Shown here: in pieces, positions 38,798-47,961 of the stretch
Position numbering within the stretch: the first letter of the stretch is position 1
How the letters are laid out: each line of letters starts with the position of its first letter
NCBI RefSeq assembly: GCF_026650985.1
Contig: NZ_CP086239.1
Span: 3,720,001-3,784,000 of the forward strand
DNA: 64,000 bases
Direction: 5' to 3'
DNA from: Clostridium estertheticum
GTDB taxonomy: Bacteria > Bacillota > Clostridia > Clostridiales > Clostridiaceae
Program-made: the position numbers and the translations under genes
The notes under the pieces: model-generated
Databases searched by the model: none
Seen by the model: the letters and a program-made list of their open reading frames with translations, nothing else
What the model was told of the DNA's origin: nothing

Positions 38798-39283
38798 TTA
38801 GCTACCTACCTTAACAATAAAATCTTCTATTAATTTTCTATGCTCTTTTTCATCAATATGTTTTTCAAGAGCTCTTTCAGATAATATTAAAGATAAATCT
38901 ATAACTTGTTTTTGAATTTCACTTGCTGCTTTTTCTTTTTCTCTTTCTATTTCGACTCTTGATCTATCCATTAGTGTAACTGACTCTTTTTTCGCATCAT
39001 CAATGATTTCCTGAGAAATGTTTTGAGCTTTTACTTTATACTCTTCTACTATTTCTCTTCCTTTTGTCTTTGAATCATGTAATAATTTGTCTTTTTCTAT
39101 TCTTGAAATCTCTGCTTTTTCTTCATTATCTTTAGCATTTTTAATAGATGCATTTATTCCATTTTTTCTATCATCCATTATCTTATTTACTGGCTTACTA
39201 AAAAAGTGCTTTAAGACAAATAACAATACAATAAAATTTATTATAGTGAATATAATTGTATTCCAATTTATAGTCAAATTCAT
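38798..39283 (-). CDS. atpF: ATP synthase b subunit
   Basis: 161 residues: one N-terminal membrane helix (about 7-27) followed by a long charged coiled coil (about 35-145), the stator arm holding F1. Single membrane helix and length are normal. It is followed by atpH. Confidence 0.95.
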   Translation of the reverse strand: MNLTINWNTIIFTIINFIVLLFVLKHFFSKPVNKIMDDRKNGINASIKNAKDNEEKAEISRIEKDKLLHDSKTKGREIVEEYKVKAQNISQEIIDDAKKESVTLMDRSRVEIEREKEKAASEIQKQVIDLSLILSERALEKHIDEKEHRKLIEDFIVKVGS

Positions 39284-39343
39284 AATCTATTAAAGCCCCC
39301 TTTAGTCCTAATTTCAAAATTTTTCATTTTGATATGTACCATT

Positions 39344-39586
39344 TTACTTAAATGCTAAAATTAGTGCTATTAAGAATGCATAAATAGCTGTAGCTTCTGA
39401 GAATGCTGCACCTATTACTAATGTACTAATTATAGATCCTCTAGCTTCTGGTTGTCTTGCTACTCCCTCTACAGCTTTAGCTGCAGCATTACCTGTTCCT
39501 ATTCCTCCGCCAATACATCCTATTGCTGCAAGACCTGCGCCTATTGCAGATGCTCCTGTGATTATTGTTGCTGAATCTATAGCCAT
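39344..39586 (-). CDS. atpE: ATP synthase c subunit
   Basis: 80 residues, two membrane helices with the polar loop ARQPEARG. The ion-binding Glu lies in [13 protein letters not shown]. Compared with sodium-type rings (as in Ilyobacter: GIGQG and AEST), this protein has T in place of the Gln ligand (GIGTG) and A in place of the Ser after Glu (SEAT), so I infer proton coupling. AGGAGG site. Confidence 0.97.
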   Translation of the reverse strand: MAIDSATIITGASAIGAGLAAIGCIGGGIGTGNAAAKAVEGVARQPEARGSIISTLVIGAAFSEATAIYAFLIALILAFK

Positions 39587-39619
39587 AATATATTCCTCCT
39601 TAATTTTTAAAAACTAAAT

Positions 39620-40300
39620 TTAATGCTCTGCTATTACTTTTATGTTAATCATAGTTAACATAACAAAAATAATCATTTGAATAAGTCCATCGAACAAATC
39701 AAAATAAAAATGCAACGGTATAGGTATTAAAAATTGGGCAAATCCACTCAAACTAGCTAAGCCTGTATATGCCAAATCTATTATTACAACACCTGCAGTT
39801 ATATTTCCAAATAATCGAAAACTTAATGATACTGGTAACATAACTCTTTCCATTAGATTGATAGGTAATATAAATGCATATGGTTCAACATAGCCTTTAA
39901 AATAGTGCCCTATACCTATCTTCTTTATAGCAAACCATTGAACAACAAAGAATGTTATTAATGCTAATGCCAATGATACACTATAATCTGATGTTGCAGG
40001 TGTAATACCTACCATCCCTGAGATATTTACAATACTAAGGAAGACAACTATTGTTGCTACATAAGGTACAAACCCCATATATTCTTCTCCCATATTGTCT
40101 TTGACAAGATTGTTAATAAAGTCCATAATCATTTCTATTATATTCTGCTTCTTATCTGGGATTATTTTCAAGTTTCTTGTAAAGATCGCACATAATATAG
40201 CTATTACGGCTATCATGCACCACTGAACAAATATGCTTCCTGCAATCCCAATACTGTACCCAAAGAATTTAATATGAAATAACGGCGCTATTTTATCCAT
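39620..40300 (-). CDS. atpB: ATP synthase a subunit
   Basis: 226 residues from the ATG at 40300 (AAGGAAGTGA site). A multi-span membrane protein forming the ion half-channels. The essential arginine helix appears in VMLPVSLSFRLFGNITAGVVII and the last helix in LIQMIIFVMLTMINIKVI. The start sits four bases from the atpI stop. Confidence 0.96.
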   Translation of the reverse strand: MDKIAPLFHIKFFGYSIGIAGSIFVQWCMIAVIAILCAIFTRNLKIIPDKKQNIIEMIMDFINNLVKDNMGEEYMGFVPYVATIVVFLSIVNISGMVGITPATSDYSVSLALALITFFVVQWFAIKKIGIGHYFKGYVEPYAFILPINLMERVMLPVSLSFRLFGNITAGVVIIDLAYTGLASLSGFAQFLIPIPLHFYFDLFDGLIQMIIFVMLTMINIKVIAEH

Positions 40301-40304
40301 TAAA

Positions 40305-40679
40305 TCACTTCCTTTCACTATTCTTGTTGTTTATTCCGTAATACACTAAAGATATGAACTGCACACTATATCCGAAGATATATGCAATTATATTGAACAT
40401 ATTGTGTCTGCTAATAGCAAACCCAATAATACTCACTAATAAAACTCTTATAAAAGATCCTACTACAATAATGCCTTTACCTTTTAAACTTTTACTCTCA
40501 AGAGAATACTCTACTGTAATACCATTAACATAAAGATTCATTAGTGCTATTATTATCCCTAATAAAAAAAATAATGCATATGATTTAGCTGTAAAATAAA
40601 TTATTGTAATAAAAATCAAAGAAATAAAGAAATCATATATAGCAATTTTTTTAAACATGTTCCTAAAATCACTATTCAC
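40305..40679 (-). CDS. atpI: ATP synthase I subunit
   Basis: 124 residues with about four membrane helices; small, poorly conserved first gene of the atp operon, thought to help c-ring assembly. Start is GTG with an AAGGAG site. Identified mainly by position, size and topology; sequence is only weakly typical. Confidence 0.85.
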   Translation of the reverse strand: MNSDFRNMFKKIAIYDFFISLIFITIIYFTAKSYALFFLLGIIIALMNLYVNGITVEYSLESKSLKGKGIIVVGSFIRVLLVSIIGFAISRHNMFNIIAYIFGYSVQFISLVYYGINNKNSERK

Positions 40680-41300
40680 TTTTACTTCTCCTTACTTTCT
40701 AACAGTATTGTAATTATAGTCTACTAATTTTCATAAATAAAACTCCAAATTCCTTGATATCTCAAGTTTTAAAGCCAAATTAATGACTTTTTTCATCTAA
40801 ATACCAATATTCCTCTATATAACTCTTTATTACGGTTTAATACGTCTAAATAACTAATTATAAATCTATATTATTCAATTAAACTACATTTTAATAACAT
40901 TGTGAACTTTCTTAACATTCATAATATTACATTGTACATTCCGCTGTCAATGGGTTTTATTAACTTTAGTATATACATTTCATTTGGGTAAACATTTACA
41001 AAACGTTTATATTTTCATATATTACCAGTTAAGTATATTGTTTCTTCAAAACAATTGCAAGTTATAATTTACAATATTTCATTTTTTTCTTTTAAGCATT
41101 CTCATTTTGTGTTATTATCACCCGTTATACTTGCGAATATACGTATACCTAATGATATTTTCAAGTATATAAGGTCTTAGATACCTTATACCTTGATAAT
41201 TAATATACTCAGCCCTAATATCTTGTTACTCACGATTATGAATTTTATAATCTTCACTACTGTTATTTCAGACTGCTTTATTTATTAGAATTTAAAAAAA
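40680..41300. other. Long AT-rich intergenic region upstream of atpI
   Basis: 620 bp without ORFs. It should contain the atp promoter: a TATAAT (40718-40713, minus) with a weak TTTATT 17 bp further upstream is a candidate. A short palindrome (TAAGGT...ACCTTA, about 41170-41187) is present. No riboswitch or RNA motif recognised. Confidence 0.45.
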
Positions 41301-41331
41301 ATAAATTTAAGAATTTAATTCTTAAATTTAT
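41301..41331 (-). terminator. Terminator after wecB
   Basis: ATAAATTTAAGAATT hairpin with near-perfect arms, followed by eight T on the minus strand. Confidence 0.85.
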
Positions 41332-41341
41332 CGACGCAACT

Positions 41342-42472
41342 TCAAATTGAAATGTTATTAAAGTAATTTACCAGTGCATCTACTATCTTAATCGAAGCAT
41401 TTCCATCGCCATAGGGATTAATTGATTTACTCATATGATTATACTTGTCTACATTTCTAATTAACTTATTAGCTTCGAGTACTATTTTATCTATATCTAT
41501 TCCAACTAGCCTTACTGTGCCAGCACTCAGGGCTTCTACCCTCTCAGTAACATCTCTAAGCACTAAAACTGGTTTGCCTAAATGAGGTGCTTCTTCTTGA
41601 ATTCCTCCTGAATCGGTCATTACAAGATAACATTTTTTCATTAAATTATGAATTTCCCTAGTATCTATAGGTCTAAGTAAGTGTATTCTAGAAACATCCT
41701 TTAAAATACTATAAACCACATCTTTAACTACTGGATTTGGATGAACAAGATACAACACTTCTACATCTAGATTTTCTTCAACAATTATTTTTAAAGCTTT
41801 GCATATATTTTCAATTCCAATTCCCCAATTTTCTCTTCTATGAGCAGTAACCATTATAATTTTTTTATTTTTAAAATCAATTGAGTTTAACTCATGACTT
41901 TCAAAAACATAATTTTCTTTTATTGTATACTTCATAGCATCTATAACTGTATTTCCTGTAACAAAAATATTCTTTTCATCTATTCCCTCTCGTAATAAAT
42001 TTTCTCTAGAGATAGTTGTAGGTGCAAAATGTAGCTCTGTTAAGGCACCAGTCAATTTTCTATTAATCTCTTCAGGATAAGGTGAATATTTATTATAACT
42101 TCTAAGACCTGCTTCTACATGTCCTACGGGTATCTTTCTATAAAACGCTGCAAGTGCTGCCGCAAAAGTAGTAGTAGTATCTCCATGTACTAAAACCATA
42201 TCCGGCTTTTCTTTATCAAAAATTTCCTCAAGTCCAGAAAGCACAGAACATGTTATCCCTGTTAAACTTTGTTTTGTTTTCATTATGTTTAAATCATACT
42301 CAGGTTTTATGTTAAAGATTTCAAGAACTTGGTCCAATATTTCTCTATGCTGCGCGGTAACACATACTTTACATTTTATTTGAGGAACTTTTTCTAGTTC
42401 CTTAATTAGAGGTGCCATTTTTATAGCCTCAGGCCTCGTACCAAATATAACCATAATTTTAATATTTTTCAC
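41342..42472 (-). CDS. wecB: UDP-N-acetylglucosamine 2-epimerase (non-hydrolysing)
   Basis: 376 residues from the GTG at 42472, nine bases after AGGAGG; an upstream in-frame ATG lacks a site. It makes UDP-ManNAc for wall teichoic acid or related polymers. Typical segments: MVIFGTRPEAIKMAPLI, HVEAGLRSYNKYSPYPEE(I)NR, VTAHRRENWG, TDSGGIQEEAP. It follows the TagO/WecA-type gene on the same strand, so both serve surface polymer synthesis. Confidence 0.95.
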   Translation of the reverse strand: MKNIKIMVIFGTRPEAIKMAPLIKELEKVPQIKCKVCVTAQHREILDQVLEIFNIKPEYDLNIMKTKQSLTGITCSVLSGLEEIFDKEKPDMVLVHGDTTTTFAAALAAFYRKIPVGHVEAGLRSYNKYSPYPEEINRKLTGALTELHFAPTTISRENLLREGIDEKNIFVTGNTVIDAMKYTIKENYVFESHELNSIDFKNKKIIMVTAHRRENWGIGIENICKALKIIVEENLDVEVLYLVHPNPVVKDVVYSILKDVSRIHLLRPIDTREIHNLMKKCYLVMTDSGGIQEEAPHLGKPVLVLRDVTERVEALSAGTVRLVGIDIDKIVLEANKLIRNVDKYNHMSKSINPYGDGNASIKIVDALVNYFNNISI

Positions 42473-42541
42473 CAGATACCTCCTATATAAATTCAATTTA
42501 TTATCACCTATAATTTTCAAAACTATAAAATAATATATAAC

Positions 42542-43570
42542 CTAATCCTTTTGATCAAATATACCATATTTCCATGCTACTAAAACAGTAATAACTCCTA
42601 CCGTTGCTAATAAAAAATATGCCCTTTGTGTACTAATTTGCATAGCTATGATAGCAATTCCGCCTAGAATAGCACTTATAAAATACATGATAATAACTGC
42701 TTGTTTTTGGCTGAGGCCCATAGCCAATAGCCTGTGGTGCAAGTGTCCCTTATCTGCTTGCATAATAGGTTTTCCATGAACTTTTCGTCTTATCATAGCA
42801 AAAAGTGTGTCATAAATAGGTAATGCAAACGCCAAAATTGGTACTGCAATTACAAAAGCCGTCGCAGATTTAATAGCCCCCTCAATTGAAATAGCCGCTA
42901 AGAGAAACCCTAATAATTGAGAGCCAGTATCCCCCATAAATATAGATGCTGGATTAAAATTATATGGCAAAAAACCTAAAATAGCGCCACTTAAGACCGC
43001 TGTTAAAAATGCAGCTTCTAGTCTTCCACTAAGTATAGAAACTATCATTAGAGTAACACATGATATGAATGCTATACCTGCCGCTAAACCATCTAATCCA
43101 TCAATTAAGTTAAATGCATTAGTAACACCTACAATCCATATTATAGTAACTGGTATATTAATCCATCCCATGCTTATAAAAGGATAAAAATCCCTAAAAG
43201 GATTGGTTATCATTGATATCTTCACATCTGACATCAATAGGCATATAGCCGCTATAATTTGTATAAGGAGTTTATATCTAGGTCTTAAATCTTTAATATC
43301 ATCAATAATTCCGCCAATAACAATTACAGTCGCGCCAATGATTATGCCCGTTTGAGATTTCGTTAAAATTCCATTATATAAAATCACTCCTAAAACAAAA
43401 GCTATATATATAGCGAGACCCCCCATAACTGGTACAGGTTTTGTATGAACTCTTCTTGCATCTTTAGGAACATCAATGGCATTAACCCTTATTGCTAATT
43501 TCTTAACTAAAGGTGTAAATACAGCAGAAATTAAAGCTGTAATAATTGCTAAAACATATCTATCACTCAT
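42542..43570 (-). CDS. Undecaprenyl-phosphate GlcNAc-1-phosphate transferase (TagO/WecA type)
   Basis: 342 residues, about ten membrane helices, polyprenyl-phosphate sugar transferase family. Asp-rich motifs IIDDIKDLRP, NAFNLIDGLDGLAAG and FMGDTGSQLLGF, plus the C-terminal HLHHRLL segment, are those of WecA/TagO rather than MraY. It starts wall teichoic acid or a similar lipid-linked chain. Pairing with wecB agrees. Confidence 0.9.
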   Translation of the reverse strand: MSDRYVLAIITALISAVFTPLVKKLAIRVNAIDVPKDARRVHTKPVPVMGGLAIYIAFVLGVILYNGILTKSQTGIIIGATVIVIGGIIDDIKDLRPRYKLLIQIIAAICLLMSDVKISMITNPFRDFYPFISMGWINIPVTIIWIVGVTNAFNLIDGLDGLAAGIAFISCVTLMIVSILSGRLEAAFLTAVLSGAILGFLPYNFNPASIFMGDTGSQLLGFLLAAISIEGAIKSATAFVIAVPILAFALPIYDTLFAMIRRKVHGKPIMQADKGHLHHRLLAMGLSQKQAVIIMYFISAILGGIAIIAMQISTQRAYFLLATVGVITVLVAWKYGIFDQKD

Positions 43571-43669
43571 AAAAAGACCTTTCTTTCACAAAAACGGTGT
43601 TTTTATTTGATAAATATAAACTAAAACTTATGAAATTAATAGTTAACTTTACTTTACAAGATTTCATAA

Positions 43670-44158
43670 TTAATATCCACCATCACCTTGAATTGAGTCG
43701 TCGTTTTCTATCCATTCCTGTACACATACTATCTTATATAGTATTTTATCTTCTCTAATTATAACTTTCTCTATACCTGCATTAATTATAAATCTTTTAC
43801 ATAAAGAACATGGTGATGCATTTTCAACTAATTCACCACTGCTTACCTCTTTTCCTACCAAATAAAGCGTTGCTCCTAACATATCGCTTCGTCTTGATGA
43901 TATAATTGCATTCTGCTCTGCATGTACCGATCTACAAAGTTCATATCTTGTCCCTCTTGGAACTTTTAACTCTTCTCTTCTACATACACCTAAATCACAA
44001 CAATTTTTTCTTCCTCTAGGTGCTCCCGAATATCCGGTAGACATAATCTCATCATTTTTCACTATAATAGCTGCAAAATTCCTACGTAAACAAGTTCCTC
44101 GCTCAGATATTGTTTCACATATATCCAAATAATAATTATGCTTGTCAATTCTTTTCAT
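43670..44158 (-). CDS. comEB: Deoxycytidylate deaminase (ComEB type)
   Basis: 162 residues. dCMP to dUMP for dTTP supply. Zinc ligands are in SVHAEQNAI (HAE) and SPCSLCKRF (PCxxC). An extra cysteine-rich insertion (RGTCLRRNFAAI and RKNCCDLGVCRRE) is typical of the dCMP group. It is called comEB where it belongs to a competence operon; no competence role is implied here. Confidence 0.92.
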   Translation of the reverse strand: MKRIDKHNYYLDICETISERGTCLRRNFAAIIVKNDEIMSTGYSGAPRGRKNCCDLGVCRREELKVPRGTRYELCRSVHAEQNAIISSRRSDMLGATLYLVGKEVSSGELVENASPCSLCKRFIINAGIEKVIIREDKILYKIVCVQEWIENDDSIQGDGGY

Positions 44159-44306
44159 AATTATACCTCATATAATATATTTTAATTATCTAGATAAAAA
44201 TCAAATATAAAATTTATAATCCAATAATCAATCACTATTATTTTACACTAAAACAATAAAAATTTAAAGTGTTTGATAAACTATATATGTTAATTTACTA
44301 TAAAGT

Positions 44307-44346
44307 AAAAAAAAGCATATATTACGGTTGTGTAATATATGCTTTT
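44307..44346 (-). terminator. Hairpin downstream of the 4Fe-4S gene
   Basis: AAAAGCATATATTAC hairpin, perfect arms, T-run; about 62 bp after the 4Fe-4S gene stop on the minus strand. Confidence 0.75.
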
Positions 44347-44408
44347 CTAAGCTGGCTTAAACCTATAATAGTTATAATTTTATAATTTTATAATTAATTA
44401 AAATAAGA

Positions 44409-45149
44409 CTATACTATTACTCCGTTTATACCAATGGTTATCTCTTTGTATGGAACTATTACTCTAGCTTTAAGCATAGCTTCCTTTACAGAAAAAACAA
44501 TACCAGCACAGCAAGGTACTTCCATTCTAATAACCGTAATACTCTTAATTTCATTATTTTCTAATATTTCAGCAATTTTATCTCTATAATAGTCATTATC
44601 ATCAAGCTTCGGGCAACCTATTAAAGTTATTCTCCCTTTAATAAACTCCTTATGGAAATTTCCATAAGCATATGCAGTACAATCTGCAGCAATTAATATA
44701 TCTGCCCCTTTTAGAAATCCTGCCTTTGAGTTAACTAACTTTAGCTGTACTGGCCATTGATTTAACATTGAAGCTACTGGTTCTTCTACATTCGTGTTTA
44801 CTCTAACTTTTGATTGTACTAAATTAGAACTTATATTTCTTTTTATAGACTTTTCCATTGTACCAGGACATCCACAAGGTAGATCACTCTTCTTACCTTC
44901 TTTGTTATCACTTTTCTCCTTTTTAATTAAAACAGCCTCAATATCATAATTCATAGCGTCTCTCTGAATTATTTTAATAGCATCAACCGGGCATTCCGGC
45001 AGACAATCACCTAATCCATCACAATACTCATCACTTATTAATTTAGCCTTACCATCCACGAGTTCTATAGCTCCTTCATGACATGCATTTATACATAATC
45101 CACAACCATTACATTTACTTTCATCTATATTAATGATATCTCTTTTCAT
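44409..45149 (-). CDS. 4Fe-4S dicluster ferredoxin-like protein
   Basis: 246 residues from the ATG at 45149 (GGGAGG site). The N-terminal 65 residues hold two ferredoxin clusters (CNGCGLCINAC and CDGLGDCLPECP). A middle Cys pair (CGCPG) and a C-terminal EVPCCAGI suggest a further metal or redox site. The type is widespread in clostridia next to Crp/Fnr genes and hybrid cluster proteins; no enzymatic role is established. It is divergent from the Crp/Fnr gene, which suggests control by it. Confidence 0.75.
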   Translation of the reverse strand: MKRDIINIDESKCNGCGLCINACHEGAIELVDGKAKLISDEYCDGLGDCLPECPVDAIKIIQRDAMNYDIEAVLIKKEKSDNKEGKKSDLPCGCPGTMEKSIKRNISSNLVQSKVRVNTNVEEPVASMLNQWPVQLKLVNSKAGFLKGADILIAADCTAYAYGNFHKEFIKGRITLIGCPKLDDNDYYRDKIAEILENNEIKSITVIRMEVPCCAGIVFSVKEAMLKARVIVPYKEITIGINGVIV

Positions 45150-45287
45150 TTTAAAACCTCCCAAATTTTTAAATATATATTTGCTTACTAATTAACTTTT
45201 CGATTGACTGTATAGGCTAATTATATTAAAATTACTTATAATAATATGTAACTCATGTTACCAAAATAAAAATTTAAGGGTGATTCG

Positions 45288-45983
45288 ATGGATAATTTAG
45301 TAAACAATTTAAAACACTGTATTTTATTTAAAGGTTTAACTTCTCTAGAGCTTCAAAATTTAATTATAAGTATAAACTATTCAATTTCCGATAACTCTAA
45401 AAATAGTGATGATTATCACACATCTATAGTAGCCCTTGAGGGAGATATCTGTGACTCACTAGGAATTGTCATCGAAGGTGAACTAGAGGTTCAAAAACAT
45501 TACGCTAGTGGAAAAATTGTTACCCTAGCAAAATTAAATAAAGGAAAAATTTTTGGTGAAGCAATAGCTTTCTCAGAGACAAATATATATCCCGCTACTA
45601 TAATCTCATCTATTGGTTCAATAATACTCTATATTTCAAAAAAAGATGTTATATCTATGTGTAGCGCCTATCCTATAGTGTTGAATAATTTCATGCAATT
45701 ATTATCTAGCAAAATTCTTCTATTAAATCGAAAAATTAAGGAACTATCTTTTGAAACTTTAAGGCAAAAAATATCTAACTATTTATTATCTCAATATGAA
45801 ATTCAAAAAAATTTAGAACTAATACTTCCAATGTCAAGGAAAAATCTTGCTGAGCATCTTGGTGTACAACGGCCATCTCTATCAAGAGAACTTGTTAATA
45901 TGAAAAGTGATGGGTTAATAGATTTTAATAAAAATCTATTTCAAATAAAAGATTTAAATGGAATTGAGGACATTCTAATTTGA
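45288..45983 (+). CDS. Crp/Fnr-family transcriptional regulator
   Basis: 231 residues: an N-terminal cyclic-nucleotide-binding-like barrel (about 25-125, LEGDICDSLGIVIEGELEVQK, GKIFGEAIAFSE) and a C-terminal winged helix (about 165-215, SRKNLAEHLGVQRPSLSRELVNM). No cysteine cluster for an Fnr-type Fe-S centre is evident, and the cAMP-binding residues are not conserved by eye, so the signal is unknown. AGGGTGAT site. It is divergent from the 4Fe-4S gene and upstream of the rubrerythrin gene, hinting at a redox or nitrosative stress role. Confidence 0.85.
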   Translation: MDNLVNNLKHCILFKGLTSLELQNLIISINYSISDNSKNSDDYHTSIVALEGDICDSLGIVIEGELEVQKHYASGKIVTLAKLNKGKIFGEAIAFSETNIYPATIISSIGSIILYISKKDVISMCSAYPIVLNNFMQLLSSKILLLNRKIKELSFETLRQKISNYLLSQYEIQKNLELILPMSRKNLAEHLGVQRPSLSRELVNMKSDGLIDFNKNLFQIKDLNGIEDILI

Positions 45984-46185
45984 TCCAATTGTCGAATATT
46001 CCCGAACTGTTTCTTAAAAGATATTAAATTTTACTTGATAATTGTTATCCATTGATGTATAGTTGTAATTGTAGCAAAGATAAACACTAATTTTGATTCT
46101 ACTTAGTAAATTATATAACTAATATATGAGGGGATACAATTTATAATTGTAGTCTTACTCAAAAGAATACGAGGAGGAAATATAT

Positions 46186-46731
46186 ATGAAGAAATTTGTT
46201 TGTACAGTATGTGGATATATCTATGAAGGGGAATCTGCACCTGATGTCTGTCCTGTTTGTGGAGCTAAAAGTGATAAATTTATAGAGAAAACTGAAGGTG
46301 ACATGGAATGGGCAGATGAGCATAAAGTTGGAGTTGCCAAAGGAGTAGACGCTGAAGTTGTAGAAGCATTAAGAGCTAACTTTGTTGGAGAGTGTAGTGA
46401 GGTTGGTATGTACTTAGCAATGAGTCGTCAAGCTGATAGAGAAGGTTTCCCAGAAGTTGCAGAAGCTTATAAAAGAATTGCCTTTGAGGAAGCTGATCAT
46501 GCTTCAAAATTCGCAGAAATGCTTGGAGAAGTAGTAACAGGTGATACTAAGAAAAATCTTGAAATGAGAGTTGATGCAGAACATGGTGCTTGTCAAGGTA
46601 AAAAAGATTTAGCTACTTTAGCTAAAAAACTTAACTATGATGCTATACATGATACAGTACATGAAATGTGTAAAGATGAAGCTCGTCATGGTCGCGCATT
46701 CCAAGGATTATTAAATAGATATTTCAACTAA
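46186..46731 (+). CDS. Reverse rubrerythrin (rubredoxin-rubrerythrin, peroxide reductase)
   Basis: 181 residues. The N-terminal rubredoxin domain ([16 protein letters not shown]; residues 4-30) precedes the four-helix di-iron domain with iron ligands in [19 protein letters not shown] and CKDEARHG. This domain order is the reverse of classical rubrerythrin; such proteins act as NADH peroxidases or in O2/H2O2 removal in clostridia and are induced by oxidative stress. AGGAGG site. A strong terminator follows. Its neighbour, a Crp/Fnr regulator, may control it. Confidence 0.9.
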   Translation: MKKFVCTVCGYIYEGESAPDVCPVCGAKSDKFIEKTEGDMEWADEHKVGVAKGVDAEVVEALRANFVGECSEVGMYLAMSRQADREGFPEVAEAYKRIAFEEADHASKFAEMLGEVVTGDTKKNLEMRVDAEHGACQGKKDLATLAKKLNYDAIHDTVHEMCKDEARHGRAFQGLLNRYFN

Positions 46732-46761
46732 GCCGACCATGACGATATTAACGACTAACAT

Positions 46762-46802
46762 AGCCCCTACAATCCTTTGTAAATGAAGGGTTGTAGGGGC
46801 TT
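46762..46802 (+). terminator. Terminator after reverse rubrerythrin
   Basis: GC-rich AGCCCCTACAA hairpin followed by TTCTTT. Confidence 0.85.
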
Positions 46803-47152
46803 CTTTATGTACCGACTCTATGTACGCAGTACACGGATTGAGGAACGAAGGTATGTGCTATAGAGGATAATGTTTTTGAGGGTTTTTATAAATCTCAAGG
46901 GAAAACTCGTGGGCAAATCGTAAAAAATAAGGGGTAAAAAAGTTACTCAAGGGCAAATGCCAACGAGAAGTGACTCAAAGCCAGTAGTAACAAGGGTTTA
47001 CTTAAAATAACATTGATTTTTACATAGGTTTTGCAACATAAAAAACACTTGTAATGATTTGATTACAAGTGCAAAAATGTTTATGAAATTGTATGCAAAG
47101 ACCAATGTAAAAGTTATAATTTAAAATATACACTTGTAAAAATATTGAAACT
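46803..47152. other. Non-coding stretch at the left edge of the accessory island
   Basis: 350 bp. It includes repeated GGGCAAAT phrases, two similar ACTCAAG/ACTCAAA blocks and a perfect CACTTGTAAT hairpin (47046-47072), whose T-run is on the minus strand. A short ORF (ATG at 47078) of 15 codons is possible. No gene or known motif recognised. Confidence 0.45.
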
Positions 47153-47174
47153 ATACTTCTGTTTCAAGTATAAT
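47145..47174 (+). promoter_or_regulatory. Promoter of the 47.2-kb leader
   Basis: TTGAAA, an 18-bp spacer, and TATAAT (47169-47174). The spacer carries TTGAAAC...GTTTCAA symmetry that could be an operator. Confidence 0.65.
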
Positions 47175-47179
47175 ATTAG

Positions 47180-47395
47180 TGAATACTTGTATTCTAAGAT
47201 GAAACAAGGGATATCTACTTCAACTGATATGCGAATTTATTCGCATATTGCGTTATGGGTTTGATTGATAAGTTATGTTAGCATTAAGTTATCAACTTAA
47301 AGGAGGATACACCGCTCGGAACAATAAAGTTAATTTATCAAAGAACGTTCGGGGGTTTTTGTAAACCTGAACCCGAAATATATCTTACAAGGAGA
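47180..47395 (+). promoter_or_regulatory. Long leader with alternative hairpins (possible attenuator)
   Basis: About 215 nt of untranslated RNA before the orphan ORF. Visible: a perfect ATATGCGAAT / ATTCGCATAT hairpin (47227-47248), a TTGATAA / TTATCAA pair (about 47262-47294), a CGGAAC...GTTCG hairpin running into GGGGGTTTTT (47316-47360, terminator-like), and an overlapping TTCGGG...CCCGAA alternative (47348-47376). The competing hairpins look like a ribosome- or ligand-controlled attenuator of an antibiotic-resistance type. What it senses cannot be told. Confidence 0.5.
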
Positions 47396-47402
47396 ATATT
47401 TT

Positions 47403-47852
47403 ATGAGCAACAAAAGTCATACAAATGGTAATAAGGGAAAGTCGAGCATGGAACTTATCGCAATGCATCACATGCACGGCTGGATGGATGACCCAGAGAA
47501 GACTTTTGTGCTGTTCATCGAGCTGAGTGAGTTTGAAGGGGATGATGGCTTAATTAAGAACATGATGCCTTTGTATAAGCCGTTAGTTACCCCGCAGGGA
47601 ACATTGGGAATCGAAAGGTTTGACCACGTGCATGCTTGGACTACCGACGCCGACGGAGCCGCACGATTCTACTCCGATGTTTTCGGGATGACGACTCATA
47701 GCTGGATCGACCCAAAGAACAATATCAAGATTGCTCTTCTTAAGGCCAAGAACGACCCCAGGAGCGACAAAGAACTTGATCATGAATTCGTCGACTGCCG
47801 AACGAATGTTGACGGCCTGATCCGTCACCTTGGTCAGGCTCATCCCCAATGA
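47403..47852 (+). CDS. Orphan ORF, possible VOC-fold fragment or fusion
   Basis: 149 residues, AAGGAG site, ATG start. GC and codon choice (GAC, CTG, GCC) are richer than in neighbours, indicating transfer. The middle part (FDHVHAWTTDADGAARFYSDVFGM, about residues 75-98 in segments) has the look of the start of a vicinal-oxygen-chelate (glyoxalase-fold) module, but the N-terminal 70 residues do not fit and the C-terminus ends early. Not recognised with confidence. The following 110 bp stay GC-rich, perhaps a remnant of the donor sequence. Confidence 0.45.
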   Translation: MSNKSHTNGNKGKSSMELIAMHHMHGWMDDPEKTFVLFIELSEFEGDDGLIKNMMPLYKPLVTPQGTLGIERFDHVHAWTTDADGAARFYSDVFGMTTHSWIDPKNNIKIALLKAKNDPRSDKELDHEFVDCRTNVDGLIRHLGQAHPQ

Positions 47853-47961
47853 CAGCCCGGTATTGATCGATGCAACCTCCTCATGGAACCGATGATGCCG
47901 GCAGGAAGATTGCTTACCTCATCGCTTATCTTTTTGCGTGCCTGGTAAAACTCTTCATGGA

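Noticed and set aside
47583-47849. 88-codon minus-strand ORF inside the orphan gene
   Set aside because: No ribosome binding site and complementary to the better-supported ORF with its AAGGAG site.
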